Origin: JBDKTH01 sp964558295
GTDB lineage: Bacteria; Planctomycetota; Planctomycetia; Pirellulales; Thermoguttaceae
Length of the DNA stretch: 52,178 nucleotides
Direction: 5' to 3'
NCBI GenBank assembly: GCA_964558295.1
Contig: CAZLDQ010000010.1
Location: 1 to 52,178 of the forward strand
Every line of letters begins with the position of its first letter. Within the stretch, counting starts at the first letter, position 1. A program made the position numbers and the translations under genes. Below, piece by piece: positions 1-9,342 of this stretch. A model generated the notes under the pieces. The model was not told the origin of the DNA. It did no database searches and saw nothing but the letters and a program-made list of their open reading frames with translations.

Positions 1-164
1 CTGGGGGGACGGGCACAAGCGGGACGCTTATGCTACGGGCAGGCAGGATGCCTGGGGGGATGGGCACAAGCGGGACGCTTATGCTACGGCAGGCAGGATG
101 CCTGGGGGGACGGGGCACAAGTGGGACGCTTGTGCTACGGGCAGGCAGGATGCCTGGGGGACGG
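1..164. repeat. 51-bp tandem repeat array, cut by window edge
   Basis: Three copies of a 51-bp unit start at about 12, 63 and 114, each opening GGCACAAG and ending GGATGCCTGGGGG. The first bases of the window are the tail of a further copy, so the array continues to the left. Each unit holds two inverted repeats: CACAAGCG paired with CGCTTATG or CGCTTGTG around a 3-base loop, and CAGGC/GCCTG around a short loop. The reverse complement is the same family as the 52-bp array at 24425-24684. Its right end lies about 6 bases from the stop codon of the receiver gene. The copies are nearly identical, with no unique spacers, so this is not a CRISPR array. Confidence 0.9.
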
Positions 165-169
165 CAAAG

Positions 170-595
170 TCAGACGCCGTCCGCCGCGCCCAATGGGCTA
201 TCGACTAGGGACGGGAGCCAGAGGGCGTTGGCAGCCAGTTCCAGAAGCACGTCCGGGGCAAACGGTTTGCGCAGCGAATACGCGCCACCGACCGTCTGAC
301 TGCGACGGATGATGTCGGGCGTCTGAGCGGCGGAAAGAAACATTACCGGAACGTTTCGCAAAGCCGGATCCGCTTTGATCCGCTCGCAGAGGGCCAACCC
401 GCTCTGACCGTGAAGATTGGTGTCGGCGATGATCAGATCCGGTGGATTGTCGCGGACCGCCGCCAAGGCGTCCGCTTCCGTGGCACAGCAGCAGCAGGTG
501 TAGCCTGCGCTCTCCAGCACAGCGGCTACCTCACGCAAGACCTCCGGCTCGTCGTCGATCACCAGGACTGACGGCTGTAGGGACTCGGGGGGCAT
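170..595 (-). CDS. Single-domain response regulator (receiver domain only)
   Basis: This 141-residue protein is a CheY-like receiver domain with no output domain. Visible landmarks are the acidic pair D14-D15, the phospho-acceptor D58 in LIIADTN, the switch residue S88 in MFLSAA and the conserved K110 in LRKPF. After K110 only about 30 residues follow, so it probably acts by docking to a partner, such as a histidine kinase or another effector, in the cytoplasm. No kinase gene is in the window. The stop codon abuts the tandem repeat array on its left. The ATG at 595 has no strong ribosome-binding site. Four consecutive Cys residues (34-37) near the start of the domain are unusual. Confidence 0.88.
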   Translation of the reverse strand: MPPESLQPSVLVIDDEPEVLREVAAVLESAGYTCCCCATEADALAAVRDNPPDLIIADTNLHGQSGLALCERIKADPALRNVPVMFLSAAQTPDIIRRSQTVGGAYSLRKPFAPDVLLELAANALWLPSLVDSPLGAADGV

Positions 596-660
596 CGGGA
601 TATCTCATGACTTTTGGGGAGGAATCCTGATCCTTTTCTTCGACCAGGCACGGCACAAGA

Positions 661-693
661 ATAAACAAACTCTCGCTGGCCGTTGCGGCCGGC
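661..693 (-). terminator. Probable intrinsic terminator after the PQQ propeller gene
   Basis: Read leftwards, an 8-bp GC-rich stem (GCCGGCCG against CGGCCAGC, one G-T wobble, loop CAA, at 675-693) is followed by a T-rich tract at 661-674. It lies 58 bases beyond the stop of the 751-2223 gene and before the start of the receiver gene, so it could end the upstream transcript. This is inferred from the hairpin and tail only. Confidence 0.45.
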
Positions 694-750
694 GCGTTAG
701 GCACGATCCGTCTTCGCCAGGCCGTCGTCCCTGCCGCGCGATTGGGGGGA

Positions 751-2223
751 TCAATTGTTGTTATTCAAGAGATCCCCTCCCTCTTCCCCCTTCTTGGGAC
801 GCGGCTTGCGTGCCGGGCGGGGAGCCGCTTTCTTGGCCGGCTTGGCTTCGCCCGCCTCGGCGTCCTTTTCCTCGGCATGGGCCCGCGGGGACCCCTTCTT
901 CGCTGCCGGTTTCTCGTCTTTCGGCGTGACCGGCGTGGCCACGTTGTGGCGGTACGGCTGGACCAGGTCGATCTCGCGCAGGCACTGGATCAGCCCTTCG
1001 GCACTGGCCAGATAGATCCGATCGGTCTCGGTGTTGGTCAGTTGCAGGGGGAAGTCCTGCGTGGCGAGGGTGGCCAGGCGGGCACCGTTACGCAGATCGA
1101 GCAGTTGGAGTTGGCCGAGCTTGTCCGAAGCGTAGAGCCGGCTTTTGCTGGCCGCTACGACCTTCTTGATCTGCGGGGTCCACCAAAGCTGCGTCCCTTT
1201 TTGGGCATCCAGGCAATAGAGTCCTCCTGTTTGAACCGACGCATAAATCCGGGTGTCCAAGGCGACCGCCGGCTGAAGGATTGGCTCTCCGGTGGGGAAC
1301 CGCCACATCGGCGAGCCGTCCTTTTCCCTCGCGGCATAGACAAAACCATCGCGCGAACTGAGGATGATTACCCCCGTGTCCGCGGCGATTTGCGGATGGG
1401 GAGGCAGATAGCTCGGCTGGCCAACGATTCCACCGGACGTACTCATCCGATAGAGCATCGGGAAGGTTCGGGGATCAGTGAGGGTTACCCCGCCAACAAA
1501 AAGAATCCCACGGTCGGTCGGCCATGCCACCCGATCTTCCTCGTCATTCTGGCGCACGACGATCGGTGCAGCCGTCGCCTGGCCCCAGGACTGGCAGACC
1601 ACCGAGACATCCACGCGAGTCGCCTCGCGGCGCTTCGCTTCCTGTTGGCCCAGTTCTTTGGCCGTCGGCTTCTTCTTACCCTTCTCCCCATTTTCCTCCT
1701 TTTCGGAGCTAATCGTCGGTTCCTCGCTCCCTCGCAGACGGTACGACTCGACCATGCCGGAAAGCATCGGCACGTAGACCCGCTGATGGCTCAACGCCGG
1801 CCCAGCCACGGGGACCCCCGCCAACTGCGTTTTCCAGAGCAGTTTGCCGGTGTTACGCTGGAGCACATAAAGCTGCGAGGCATTGACCACGGCCACCGAT
1901 TCCCGGTTGGCGCTTGGAACGAGGGTGGGATGCTCGGGCTGGCCGATCTGCTGGACCCACAAGGTCTGACCCGTCTCGGCGTCCATCGCGTGGAGCATCG
2001 CGCGATTGGTCGTGATCAGCAACGTCCCCTCATGCAGCACGATATGCTCGATACGACCGCGTCCCAGGTCCAATTGTACCTGGTTGAACCAAGCCTGAGT
2101 CAGGCCGTAGCGGGTGGCGCTCGGCTCGGGGCGCAACTCTCGCCCACCCGCCGCCGCGACCCCGGCCACGGTCAAGATCCCCAAAAGCGCCAACGGGAGA
2201 CAGCAAACTCGGCAACACGACAT
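751..2223 (-). CDS. Secreted PQQ-like beta-propeller repeat protein
   Basis: The 490-residue product begins with a Sec signal peptide (basic start, hydrophobic run LALLGILTVAGVAAA). It continues with repeated propeller blades of the PQQ/BamB type, seen as recurring aromatic and glycine motifs such as GQTLWVQQIG, GKLLWKTQLAG, GSPMWRFPTG and GTQLWWTPQI. The last 70 or so residues are Lys/Ala/Pro/Glu-rich and end in four Asn, probably a disordered tail. Such proteins usually act as scaffolds in the periplasm or outside the cell. The PQQ-binding residues of the dehydrogenases cannot be claimed here. A hydrophilic insert rich in Glu and Lys (about residues 170-200) interrupts the propeller. The exact role is unknown. 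Confidence 0.8.
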   Translation of the reverse strand: MSCCRVCCLPLALLGILTVAGVAAAGGRELRPEPSATRYGLTQAWFNQVQLDLGRGRIEHIVLHEGTLLITTNRAMLHAMDAETGQTLWVQQIGQPEHPTLVPSANRESVAVVNASQLYVLQRNTGKLLWKTQLAGVPVAGPALSHQRVYVPMLSGMVESYRLRGSEEPTISSEKEENGEKGKKKPTAKELGQQEAKRREATRVDVSVVCQSWGQATAAPIVVRQNDEEDRVAWPTDRGILFVGGVTLTDPRTFPMLYRMSTSGGIVGQPSYLPPHPQIAADTGVIILSSRDGFVYAAREKDGSPMWRFPTGEPILQPAVALDTRIYASVQTGGLYCLDAQKGTQLWWTPQIKKVVAASKSRLYASDKLGQLQLLDLRNGARLATLATQDFPLQLTNTETDRIYLASAEGLIQCLREIDLVQPYRHNVATPVTPKDEKPAAKKGSPRAHAEEKDAEAGEAKPAKKAAPRPARKPRPKKGEEGGDLLNNNN

Positions 2224-2557
2224 GGACGGCCCTCACACGAGTCTCGAACACCGGGATCGCTCGCGCAATCGCAGCGTCCTGATTGACTAGTCGTCCTCGA
2301 ATAGCCCCGCAAAATGTATGATAATTCGCGCGCCAGACAAACGCACGCGAAAAATACCGGGCCACCTCTCAGATCCCACCTCCCCAATCCCGCTCCCCTG
2401 TCCCCTCCCTCCTAGTCATTTCGACCCAACTCCATAGTCTGCCAGCAAATCCCCCCGCTTAGCGTTAGCAATTGGCCGTCATTTCTCAGTATAATTGACA
2501 GATTCACTGAATCTGGCGGAAGCGTCTGTAAAGGGACGTCTGGGGAGAGAGGGATTG
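2224..2557. other. Intergenic divergent region, no gene seen
   Basis: This AT-richer stretch separates the minus-strand propeller gene from the plus-strand 1,316-residue gene, so it should hold promoters for both. A TATGAT-like box lies near 2318, but I cannot pair it with a clear -35 element. A TTG at 2495 opens a 21-codon in-frame extension of the downstream gene, which I regard as less likely than the ATG at 2558. Confidence 0.4.
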
Positions 2558-5500
2558 ATGGATTTGGAGCGATTAGGTCCCGAAGGCCACAAAGCAGTTC
2601 AAGAAATCCTTGGTTACCTGAACTATTCTTCGGGCACCCCCGATCCGCGCTTTCTCGGCAGTCTCAATCGGCTGGCGGGGCTCATCGCGGCGCTGCCTGC
2701 CCCCCGACGGGGATCGCCCCGCCGCCCCACCTGGCAGCTCCTCTCGGAGACGATTGGCCAGGGGATGGCCACATTGCGGGACAGCTCGGAGGCGTTTCGT
2801 CACATGGAACAGGCCGAGGCCGTGCTCCGGTTGGTCTTTGCCGAGGTCTTGCCGGCCTATCGGAAATTCCATCGGGACCTCCTCTATCACCAGACCGACG
2901 AGACGCTTTTCCAGCCCCTGTTTATCGGACGCGTCTGCGAGGCCGTGTTGGCCGAAGGGGGGCCGTGGGAAGACACGGAGCGGATTGTTCAAGGGGCCCT
3001 GAAACGGCTGAACGATTTTCTCGGCCATCGCCCCGTGGCCGTGCTGCGCAGTGCTCAGAAACTGCAACCCTATCCCCAGGAATGGGTTCGTCCAATTCCC
3101 CTGTATATCGCCGGCGCCGGCGTGGGCGTGGGGGTTTACCAGGAGTTGGTCGAAAAAGCGCTGGCGATCCTTCGCGCCACCGAGCCGATGCTCTTGCACC
3201 AGGCCTGGTTCGATCCAGAAGTCCTCGACGAGCTGGGGCTCGATCCTCGGGCCTTCGATTTTGAGCACCCGGTGAACCGTCGCCCAAACTATCACTTCGG
3301 CGGCTGGGATCCGCATCAAATCGATCTGCAGGGGCGCTACCGGCGGTTCGTTGTGCAGGAGGTGACGCTCAAGGCCCTGTTGAGTCGGGTTGACGAACGG
3401 CGGGACCTTCCGCGCGACGAGGTTCTCTTTGAGGCGGCCGCCGTGATGGCCGGCACGATGCTCATGGGAGCGGGCGTCTCGGGCAGCGGTCCGGAATCGC
3501 ACGACTCGAGTGTCACGTTGGCCAAACTCTTGCCCCACATCGCCGCCTATCGCGATGCCTTTTATGAACGGCTCCTCGAACAACTCCCGGCGGATCATGC
3601 CGAACGTTTGCGAGCGGAGGCGGTCCAACTCCGCCAGCCGTTCGGCGGGGCGAGGCAACATCTCAATCAGACCCTTGCCCGGCGGCGGGCGGAACAGATG
3701 CAGCATGTCCACCTCGCGCTGCTGTTTGCCCGGATGGGCTACACCGAAGCGGCCGAGCGTCAAGTGGCCGTCGTCCCCGTGGCCTCGGCTCGCATGCGCA
3801 CCGAAATGCACTGTCGCCTGACGGCCGGGCACCTTCTGGCCGACCGCGGCCGCCTGGAGGAAGCCGCACAGCGCTTGCCCGAGGTCGAGGACCTTCTCCA
3901 CCGGGCGATCCACTGCGGGGCCTTGGTCGATCCGTGGAATATCCTCGGGTTCGGCGGGCAGTTTCCTTTGTTTCCCGCGGTGGAGAACAGCATCTACGAT
4001 CACCGCGTCGATGAGTTGATCGAATTGATCAGCGAGATTTTTGGGCTCTATGCACGGTTGGAGAAAGCGGCAGCCGCCACCGGCCAGACGGCGCTTCGCC
4101 AACGACTTTCCGATCAATTGGCGGCCTTGGCCGCCTGGTGGGACAAGTTCGCCACTACCGAGGTCAGCGGCGTGGAGAGCATCTCCGGCCACCAGATGTG
4201 GGAATCGGCGGCGCAGGTCTCCACGGCCTTGGCCGCCTGGCACGAGGCCGGCACGGCCGCCGGCGACATCGGCTTCTGGCGTCAGTACGTCGAGCGGTTC
4301 AACTCCCCCAAGGCCTTTGCCTTGTTGGTCGAAGCGCTCTTGGATCAGGGCGACCGTGTGGCAGCGATGTCGCTCCTGACCTATTGGCTCAGCCGGGCGG
4401 ACGAGATCTCGCTGGCTGAAGGGGACTACTCGTTCCATACCCTCGCCGTGCGTTGGATGGAGCAGTTGTGGGGACGGGAGGATGAATCCCGGCCCGGCAA
4501 CACCCCGCCCCAAAGCTTGGAGGAGCGTTGGACGCAAGCCCGCAAGTTCCTCGATTATTTGGAGGCCAACGGCGAGACCTACTGGCAAGTGCCTTCCTTG
4601 GAGCTGGCCCGGCAACCATCGCCGGCGCCAAACGCCGAACCGTCGGAAGATGAGGAAGACGATCTGTTCGGCGCGGCTTATGAGAACGTCACCTACCGCG
4701 ATACGACCGACGACGGATTCGAAGGGGAAATGCTGGAATGGGGCGAGCAGCCGACCGACTTCGAGTTGACCGCCGAAGCCGACCGCCTCGGCGACCGGTT
4801 GGTTTTCCTCCGCACCGTGGCGCGGCTTTGGAAACTGGTCGCCACGGCCATCACTGCCGAGGGCGTCGCGGCAACTCATCGTGAACCGCTGGGCGGCTGG
4901 CTCAATCAGGCTGTGCAGAACCGCGTGCAATTGGCCGAGTTGTTAAACGAGGTCCACCGCTACCACATTCCCCGGCCGCGCAGCACCCACGAATCGCTGG
5001 TCGAGTACGCTCAGCGTCAAGGGGTCAAAGAAGCCTTGCTTGATCGGGTGATCCTGACGAGCGTGGAAATGGCCGACGCCGCACGATTCCTCTGGGGCGC
5101 CGTGGCACAAGACGAGGTGCCCGAAGGGTGGGCGCCCTGGGAACTCCCCGCCCAGCGCGTGCTCCAAGCCGCCTCCCGCGCGGATGCACAGGCCGTCTGC
5201 GACGACTGGGACGAACTTTTGGAGATACTCCGAGGCCAGCCGCTGTTATACATTCCTACCTCCAAGGGCGGTAGCCCGCACCGGGTCGTCGCCTCGCGGA
5301 ACTTGCAGCGCGTCTTGCACCGGCTCCTGGCGGCCACCGGCCGGTTGGGACTTTTGGCCCAGACCTACCAGTTGATCGGCACGATCCAAGAGATGGAACG
5401 CCGCCATCCGGTCGGTCCCGGCGCGTTCACCGAATTCGATCGGCTGTTCGAGACGGGTTGCCGGGCCATCGTGCAGTGCCTCGTAGCCTCCTCGGAAGAC

Positions 5501-6508
5501 TGGTCTGCGCCGACGCGTACCCGCCGCACGCGCGGCCGGCGTTCCGAAGCGGATCTGATCGAGGTCCTCGAACGCGCGGTTGAACAGCTCCTCGCGCGCT
5601 GGCTCAACCATAGCCGCAACATTCGCCTGTCCGTTCTGGAGACCGTCAGCGAAGACAACCGCTGGCGAGAACTCAAACGCTTCATCGAGCGCTACGGCAG
5701 CGACTTGTTCACGCAGCGGTTTATGAATTTCGGCAATCTGCGGGCGATTCTCCATCAAGGGGCGGAAAACTATCTCCGCGCGCTCCAAGAGGATGAGGAC
5801 GAGGAACGCCCGCGACTCGTCGAGGAATTGGGGGTGAAGATCCCGCTGGAGACCGCCGCCAGCCTCCTCGAGTTGTGTCTGGAAGCCGTCCTGGAAAACT
5901 ACTCCGAGTATGTCGACTACAACAGCACGACTACGCAATCCGATCGCGGCGAGATGCTCTACCCCCTGTTGGACTTCCTCCGCTTGGAGGCGAGCTACGA
6001 TCGCGTGGCGTGGAATCTCAAGCCGGTCGTCCTGGCCCACGACGTCTTGGTGCGTGCCGGGCGCGGCGAAGCGGCCGACCGTTGGCGCCAGGCGGTGATT
6101 CGCCGCACGGGCGGCGTCGCCGCTCAGCACCTCAAGCGGTTCACCCAGCTTTGCCAGAAGTATGGGATGCGGCTGCCGAGCATCGCCGACCGGTTGGGAG
6201 AACGGTTTGTGCGTCCCCTGGACGTGGATCGACTCTGTGCCCGCGTGCGGCCGGCGATCCAGGAGTTGCGCGGCGAGGGACCGTCGGCGTCGTTCGCTCA
6301 ACTGGAGCGTGAGGTAGCTCAGTTCACCCAAGAGCCCAGCGGCGTAGGTTTCGACGTGCCTCCATGGCTGGAGGCCTTGGAAGACGAAGTCCAACAAGTC
6401 CGTCTGCGCACCAGCGACGAGGACGACCCCTGGGACATGCTCGGCCACGTTCCCCAGGCCAAGCTCTCGGTGAAGGAACTGGAACAGCAGATGGACGAGT
6501 GGGAATAG
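2558..6508 (+). CDS. Very large alpha-helical protein of unknown function
   Basis: The product is about 1,316 residues with no signal peptide and no clear membrane segment, so it is probably cytoplasmic. I do not recognise the family. The sequence is rich in Leu, Ala, Glu and Arg with repeating amphipathic helices, consistent with a helical-repeat (TPR- or HEAT-like) scaffold. An acidic stretch (SEDEEDDLFG) lies near the middle and another (EDEDEERPR) in the last third. A more conserved-looking block near residues 180-280 is rich in Pro, Trp and His (PYPQEW, NYHFGGWDPHQIDLQG). The ATG at 2558 is preferred because GGGGAGAGAGGG lies just upstream. A TTG at 2495 would add 21 residues. The gene stands alone, with a convergent gene 13 bases beyond its stop. 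Confidence 0.8.
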   Translation: MDLERLGPEGHKAVQEILGYLNYSSGTPDPRFLGSLNRLAGLIAALPAPRRGSPRRPTWQLLSETIGQGMATLRDSSEAFRHMEQAEAVLRLVFAEVLPAYRKFHRDLLYHQTDETLFQPLFIGRVCEAVLAEGGPWEDTERIVQGALKRLNDFLGHRPVAVLRSAQKLQPYPQEWVRPIPLYIAGAGVGVGVYQELVEKALAILRATEPMLLHQAWFDPEVLDELGLDPRAFDFEHPVNRRPNYHFGGWDPHQIDLQGRYRRFVVQEVTLKALLSRVDERRDLPRDEVLFEAAAVMAGTMLMGAGVSGSGPESHDSSVTLAKLLPHIAAYRDAFYERLLEQLPADHAERLRAEAVQLRQPFGGARQHLNQTLARRRAEQMQHVHLALLFARMGYTEAAERQVAVVPVASARMRTEMHCRLTAGHLLADRGRLEEAAQRLPEVEDLLHRAIHCGALVDPWNILGFGGQFPLFPAVENSIYDHRVDELIELISEIFGLYARLEKAAAATGQTALRQRLSDQLAALAAWWDKFATTEVSGVESISGHQMWESAAQVSTALAAWHEAGTAAGDIGFWRQYVERFNSPKAFALLVEALLDQGDRVAAMSLLTYWLSRADEISLAEGDYSFHTLAVRWMEQLWGREDESRPGNTPPQSLEERWTQARKFLDYLEANGETYWQVPSLELARQPSPAPNAEPSEDEEDDLFGAAYENVTYRDTTDDGFEGEMLEWGEQPTDFELTAEADRLGDRLVFLRTVARLWKLVATAITAEGVAATHREPLGGWLNQAVQNRVQLAELLNEVHRYHIPRPRSTHESLVEYAQRQGVKEALLDRVILTSVEMADAARFLWGAVAQDEVPEGWAPWELPAQRVLQAASRADAQAVCDDWDELLEILRGQPLLYIPTSKGGSPHRVVASRNLQRVLHRLLAATGRLGLLAQTYQLIGTIQEMERRHPVGPGAFTEFDRLFETGCRAIVQCLVASSEDWSAPTRTRRTRGRRSEADLIEVLERAVEQLLARWLNHSRNIRLSVLETVSEDNRWRELKRFIERYGSDLFTQRFMNFGNLRAILHQGAENYLRALQEDEDEERPRLVEELGVKIPLETAASLLELCLEAVLENYSEYVDYNSTTTQSDRGEMLYPLLDFLRLEASYDRVAWNLKPVVLAHDVLVRAGRGEAADRWRQAVIRRTGGVAAQHLKRFTQLCQKYGMRLPSIADRLGERFVRPLDVDRLCARVRPAIQELRGEGPSASFAQLEREVAQFTQEPSGVGFDVPPWLEALEDEVQQVRLRTSDEDDPWDMLGHVPQAKLSVKELEQQMDEWE

Positions 6509-6521
6509 TCGCGTCCACCCC

Positions 6522-7583
6522 TTAGGCCTGCCGCGACGGCGTCGGCTGCCGGCTGACCTCATAGCGGCCGAAGACCATCCGGCCGGCGCTGGTTTGCAGG
6601 ACGCTGGTCACGGAGATCTGCACGAGTTCGTTCAAGTGGTCCCGGCCGCCTTCGACGACGACCATCGTGCCGTCTTCCAGATAGCCCACCCCTTGGCCGG
6701 CCTCTTCCCCCGGCTTGATCAGCCGCACTTCCACGTGTTCGCCTGGCAGAAACACGGGCTTCAGCGCATTGGCCACGTCATTGAGATTGATCACTCCCAC
6801 GCCATGCAGCCGAGCCACTTTGTTGAGGTTGTAGTCGTTCGTGACCAGTTTTCCCTCCAAGTGCTTGGCCAGGGCGACCAGCTTCAAATCGACCGACTGA
6901 TTGGCGAACTCCGGCAAATCGCGGTCGAAAATCTGCATGTCGACTTCCGGGTTGTTGCGGAGCCGATTGAGGATATCGAGCCCCCGGCGTCCCCGGCTCC
7001 GCCGCAAACGGTCGGAACTGTCGGCGATGGCTTGAAGCTCGGTGATCACGAAGCGGGGCATGACCAGTTGACTGTCCAGCACATTCGTCTCAACCACATC
7101 GGCGATCCGACCGTCGATGACCACACTCGTGTCGAGGATATATGGGCGGCGTCCCTTGACCTCTTTGGAAAACTCCACGTAGGGGATGATGAAGCGGAAG
7201 TCGTTCCTTGTCTGCAGCAAGAGGCTGATACAGACATAGCAGAGCACCGCACTGAGAACGAGTTGAACGGCCGCGCGGGTCTTGAGGATTTGCGGACCAG
7301 CCGTTTCCAGCGAGGGGAACAACGGTGTCAGCGCCAATCCGGCCACGTAGGACAAAAACAACCCGACGATCAACCCGAAGTAGACGGCCGAGATGGCATC
7401 GAGTTGCTTGCGCGGCACTGCCGTGTCCAACGCAATCACACCGGCGGCAATCGCCAAGACGCCGAGGAACACGGCCCACGCCATCCACGGTGCATCCGTC
7501 GGTACTGCCCCGGAGGAGAGGATAAAGACCCCCAATCCGCTGGCAACCATCAAGAACACGCTGCGAAGGATGATCAGTCCCAT
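6522..7583 (-). CDS. Membrane-anchored PIN/TRAM-domain protein (YacL family)
   Basis: The 353-residue protein has four N-terminal membrane helices (about residues 1-25, 31-52, 62-90 and 105-122). A PIN ribonuclease domain (about 148-270) follows, then a TRAM-type RNA-binding beta domain (about 280-340). PIN acidic residues are visible in YILDTSVVIDGRIADV, in VITELQAIAD and in VTNDYNLNKVA. This order matches the YacL family, widespread in Firmicutes and planctomycetes, for which an RNA-related role at the membrane is assumed but not proven. The start at 7583 is supported by AAGGGG upstream. It lies 118 bases downstream of the HIT-family gene on the same strand and could share its transcript. 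Confidence 0.9.
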   Translation of the reverse strand: MGLIILRSVFLMVASGLGVFILSSGAVPTDAPWMAWAVFLGVLAIAAGVIALDTAVPRKQLDAISAVYFGLIVGLFLSYVAGLALTPLFPSLETAGPQILKTRAAVQLVLSAVLCYVCISLLLQTRNDFRFIIPYVEFSKEVKGRRPYILDTSVVIDGRIADVVETNVLDSQLVMPRFVITELQAIADSSDRLRRSRGRRGLDILNRLRNNPEVDMQIFDRDLPEFANQSVDLKLVALAKHLEGKLVTNDYNLNKVARLHGVGVINLNDVANALKPVFLPGEHVEVRLIKPGEEAGQGVGYLEDGTMVVVEGGRDHLNELVQISVTSVLQTSAGRMVFGRYEVSRQPTPSRQA

Positions 7584-7701
7584 AGGAGACGCCCCTTATA
7601 AAACGAATCTGGCCACCAGGAGAGTATAGGTCAACGACGCCGGTCGATCGGAACAATGGTCATGGGAATTGATTGTACGCGATCCATATGCGCCACGATA
7701 G

Positions 7702-8247
7702 CTATCCCCCACGCTTGGCTAACTCGGTGGCCAACGCCTCCCAGAGGGCGTCGAGCGACTGCGGGATGACATGGACCCCTGCCAGGACCGGCATGAAGTT
7801 GGTATCACCACTCCAACGAGGGACAATATGCCAATGAAGATGCCCTGGGAGTCCTGCCCCGGCCACCCGGCCCAGATTTAAGCCGATATTGAACCCCTCC
7901 GGGCGAAGGATGGCCTCCAACGCGCTGACCATCCGCGAGATCTCCTCGGACAATTCCGCTCGTTCTGGGGGGGAGAGTTGATCCAGCCGGCTACAATGCG
8001 ACAGGGGGGCCACGAGCAAATGGCCGTTATTGTAGGGATAGCGATTAAGCACCACCAGCGAGTGCTTGCCGCGACGAACGACATAGCGGCGTCGAAAATC
8101 AGCCCCCCCGGCAGCGGCTTGACACAAGAAGCAGTCCGGATCGGCCCCAGCCAGGAAGTCGAGTTGTTTTTCCTGCGGCGCGGCTTCCGCCGTGGTGTTC
8201 TGAATGTACTGCAATCGCCAGGGGGCCCAAATCTGTTCGCTACTCAC
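7702..8247 (-). CDS. HIT-family nucleotide hydrolase/transferase
   Basis: This is a 181-residue histidine-triad protein. The signature HLHWH (H136, H138, H140) sits in GLPGHLHWHIVPRW and supplies the catalytic histidine that forms the nucleotidyl intermediate. The upstream YPYNNGHLLVAP motif is typical of the Ap4A phosphorylase/Fhit-like branch. A CxxC pair could not be completed: DCFLC near residues 39-42 is the likely remnant of the zinc site of this branch. The start is a GTG at 8247, giving MSSEQIWAPWRLQYI, a typical N-terminus for the family. The expected role is hydrolysis or phosphorolysis of dinucleoside polyphosphates in the cytoplasm. The exact substrate cannot be read from the sequence. 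Confidence 0.9.
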   Translation of the reverse strand: MSSEQIWAPWRLQYIQNTTAEAAPQEKQLDFLAGADPDCFLCQAAAGGADFRRRYVVRRGKHSLVVLNRYPYNNGHLLVAPLSHCSRLDQLSPPERAELSEEISRMVSALEAILRPEGFNIGLNLGRVAGAGLPGHLHWHIVPRWSGDTNFMPVLAGVHVIPQSLDALWEALATELAKRGG

Positions 8248-8491
8248 ACGTTACTCGCATTCCAGGAGATACTTCCGAGTTTGGGACACGACGTCGATGC
8301 ACTCAGGAAGTCAGATTTCAAGTAGCGAGTCTATAGGCGACTTGGCCTTGAGACAAGCGGTCTTCCCTATCCCCCCGCACGATTCGCCATGGAAACGATT
8401 TGGCGATCGTGTGGACGAAAAGAGAACGGGCCGGCTGACAGCCCTCGCCCGGTTGCCTCACAATGGGTAAACTGACTGAGCGGAGGCCGAG

Positions 8492-9316
8492 ATGGACTCG
8501 CCCCCCGCTCCCGGTGGCCTACGTGAGCGCATGCCGATGGATTTTCGCGTCGATCTGGACATCTTCCGTGGCCCCCTGGACCTGCTGCTGTACCTGGTCC
8601 GCAAGCACGAGGTGGAGATCGTCGACATCCCCATTGCCCTGATCACCGAACAATACCTGGCCTATCTGGAGGTGATCAAGCAGATCGACTGCAACGCCGT
8701 GGGCGACTTCCTCGCCATGGCCAGCATGCTGATCGAGATCAAGTCGCAGCAGGTCCTCCCCCGTTATGACGAGGTCGAGGAACCCCTCGACGACCCCCGG
8801 GAAGAACTGGTCCGGCGTCTGCTGGAGTATAAGAAGTTCCGCGACGCGGCCAGCATCCTCGAAGAGCGGAGTCGTCAGTGGCAGCAGCGTTACCCACGCC
8901 AGGCCAACGACCTCCCCTCGCGCGAACGGAATCTGGTCGAGGAGCCGATCCAAGAATTGGAACTTTGGGACCTAGTCAGTGCCTTTGGACGGGTGCTCCG
9001 CGACTCGGTCTCCACGCAGCCTTCGAGTATCGTTTACGACGATACGCCGATCCATGTCTACATGACCCGTGTTTTTTCCCAGTTGCGGGAACGAGGCCAT
9101 CTCGGCTTCGCCGATCTCTTTGAGCCGGGGATGCACAAGTCGAAGCTGATCGGGCTCTTCCTGGCCGTGCTGGAGTTAGTCCGGCATGCCGGGGTGCGCG
9201 TCGAGCAGAATCGCCAGTTCGGCGAGATTTGGATCCTCCCGCCGGTCGATGGGGCGGCCACGCTGGACCTTTCCCATGTGGACAATTACGACCACGCTCA
9301 CAACAACGACGACTAG
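8492..9316 (+). CDS. scpA: Segregation and condensation protein A
   Basis: The 274-residue protein matches ScpA, the kleisin subunit that bridges SMC heads in the bacterial condensin complex during chromosome segregation. The N-terminal block after residue 16 (FRGPLDLLLYLVRKHEVEI, then ALITEQYLAYL and FLAMASMLIEIKS) is characteristic. The C-terminal winged-helix block includes GHLGFADLFEPG and VAVLELVRHAGVRVEQ-like sequence (here LAVLELVRHAG). GGAGG lies 5 bases before the ATG at 8492. ATGs at 8531 and 8537 are in-frame alternatives closer to the usual family start. scpB, often adjacent, is not here. The RNase Z-like gene begins 26 bases after the stop. Confidence 0.95.
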   Translation: MDSPPAPGGLRERMPMDFRVDLDIFRGPLDLLLYLVRKHEVEIVDIPIALITEQYLAYLEVIKQIDCNAVGDFLAMASMLIEIKSQQVLPRYDEVEEPLDDPREELVRRLLEYKKFRDAASILEERSRQWQQRYPRQANDLPSRERNLVEEPIQELELWDLVSAFGRVLRDSVSTQPSSIVYDDTPIHVYMTRVFSQLRERGHLGFADLFEPGMHKSKLIGLFLAVLELVRHAGVRVEQNRQFGEIWILPPVDGAATLDLSHVDNYDHAHNNDD

Positions 9317-9342
9317 CCCCTCCAATCCCTCTCTCCCACGCT

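Noticed and set aside
2573..4930. 785-codon minus-strand open frame opposite the 1,316-residue gene
   Set aside because: It is the antisense shadow of a high-GC gene; it has no ribosome-binding site or recognisable motif, while the plus frame has both a good start and protein-like composition.
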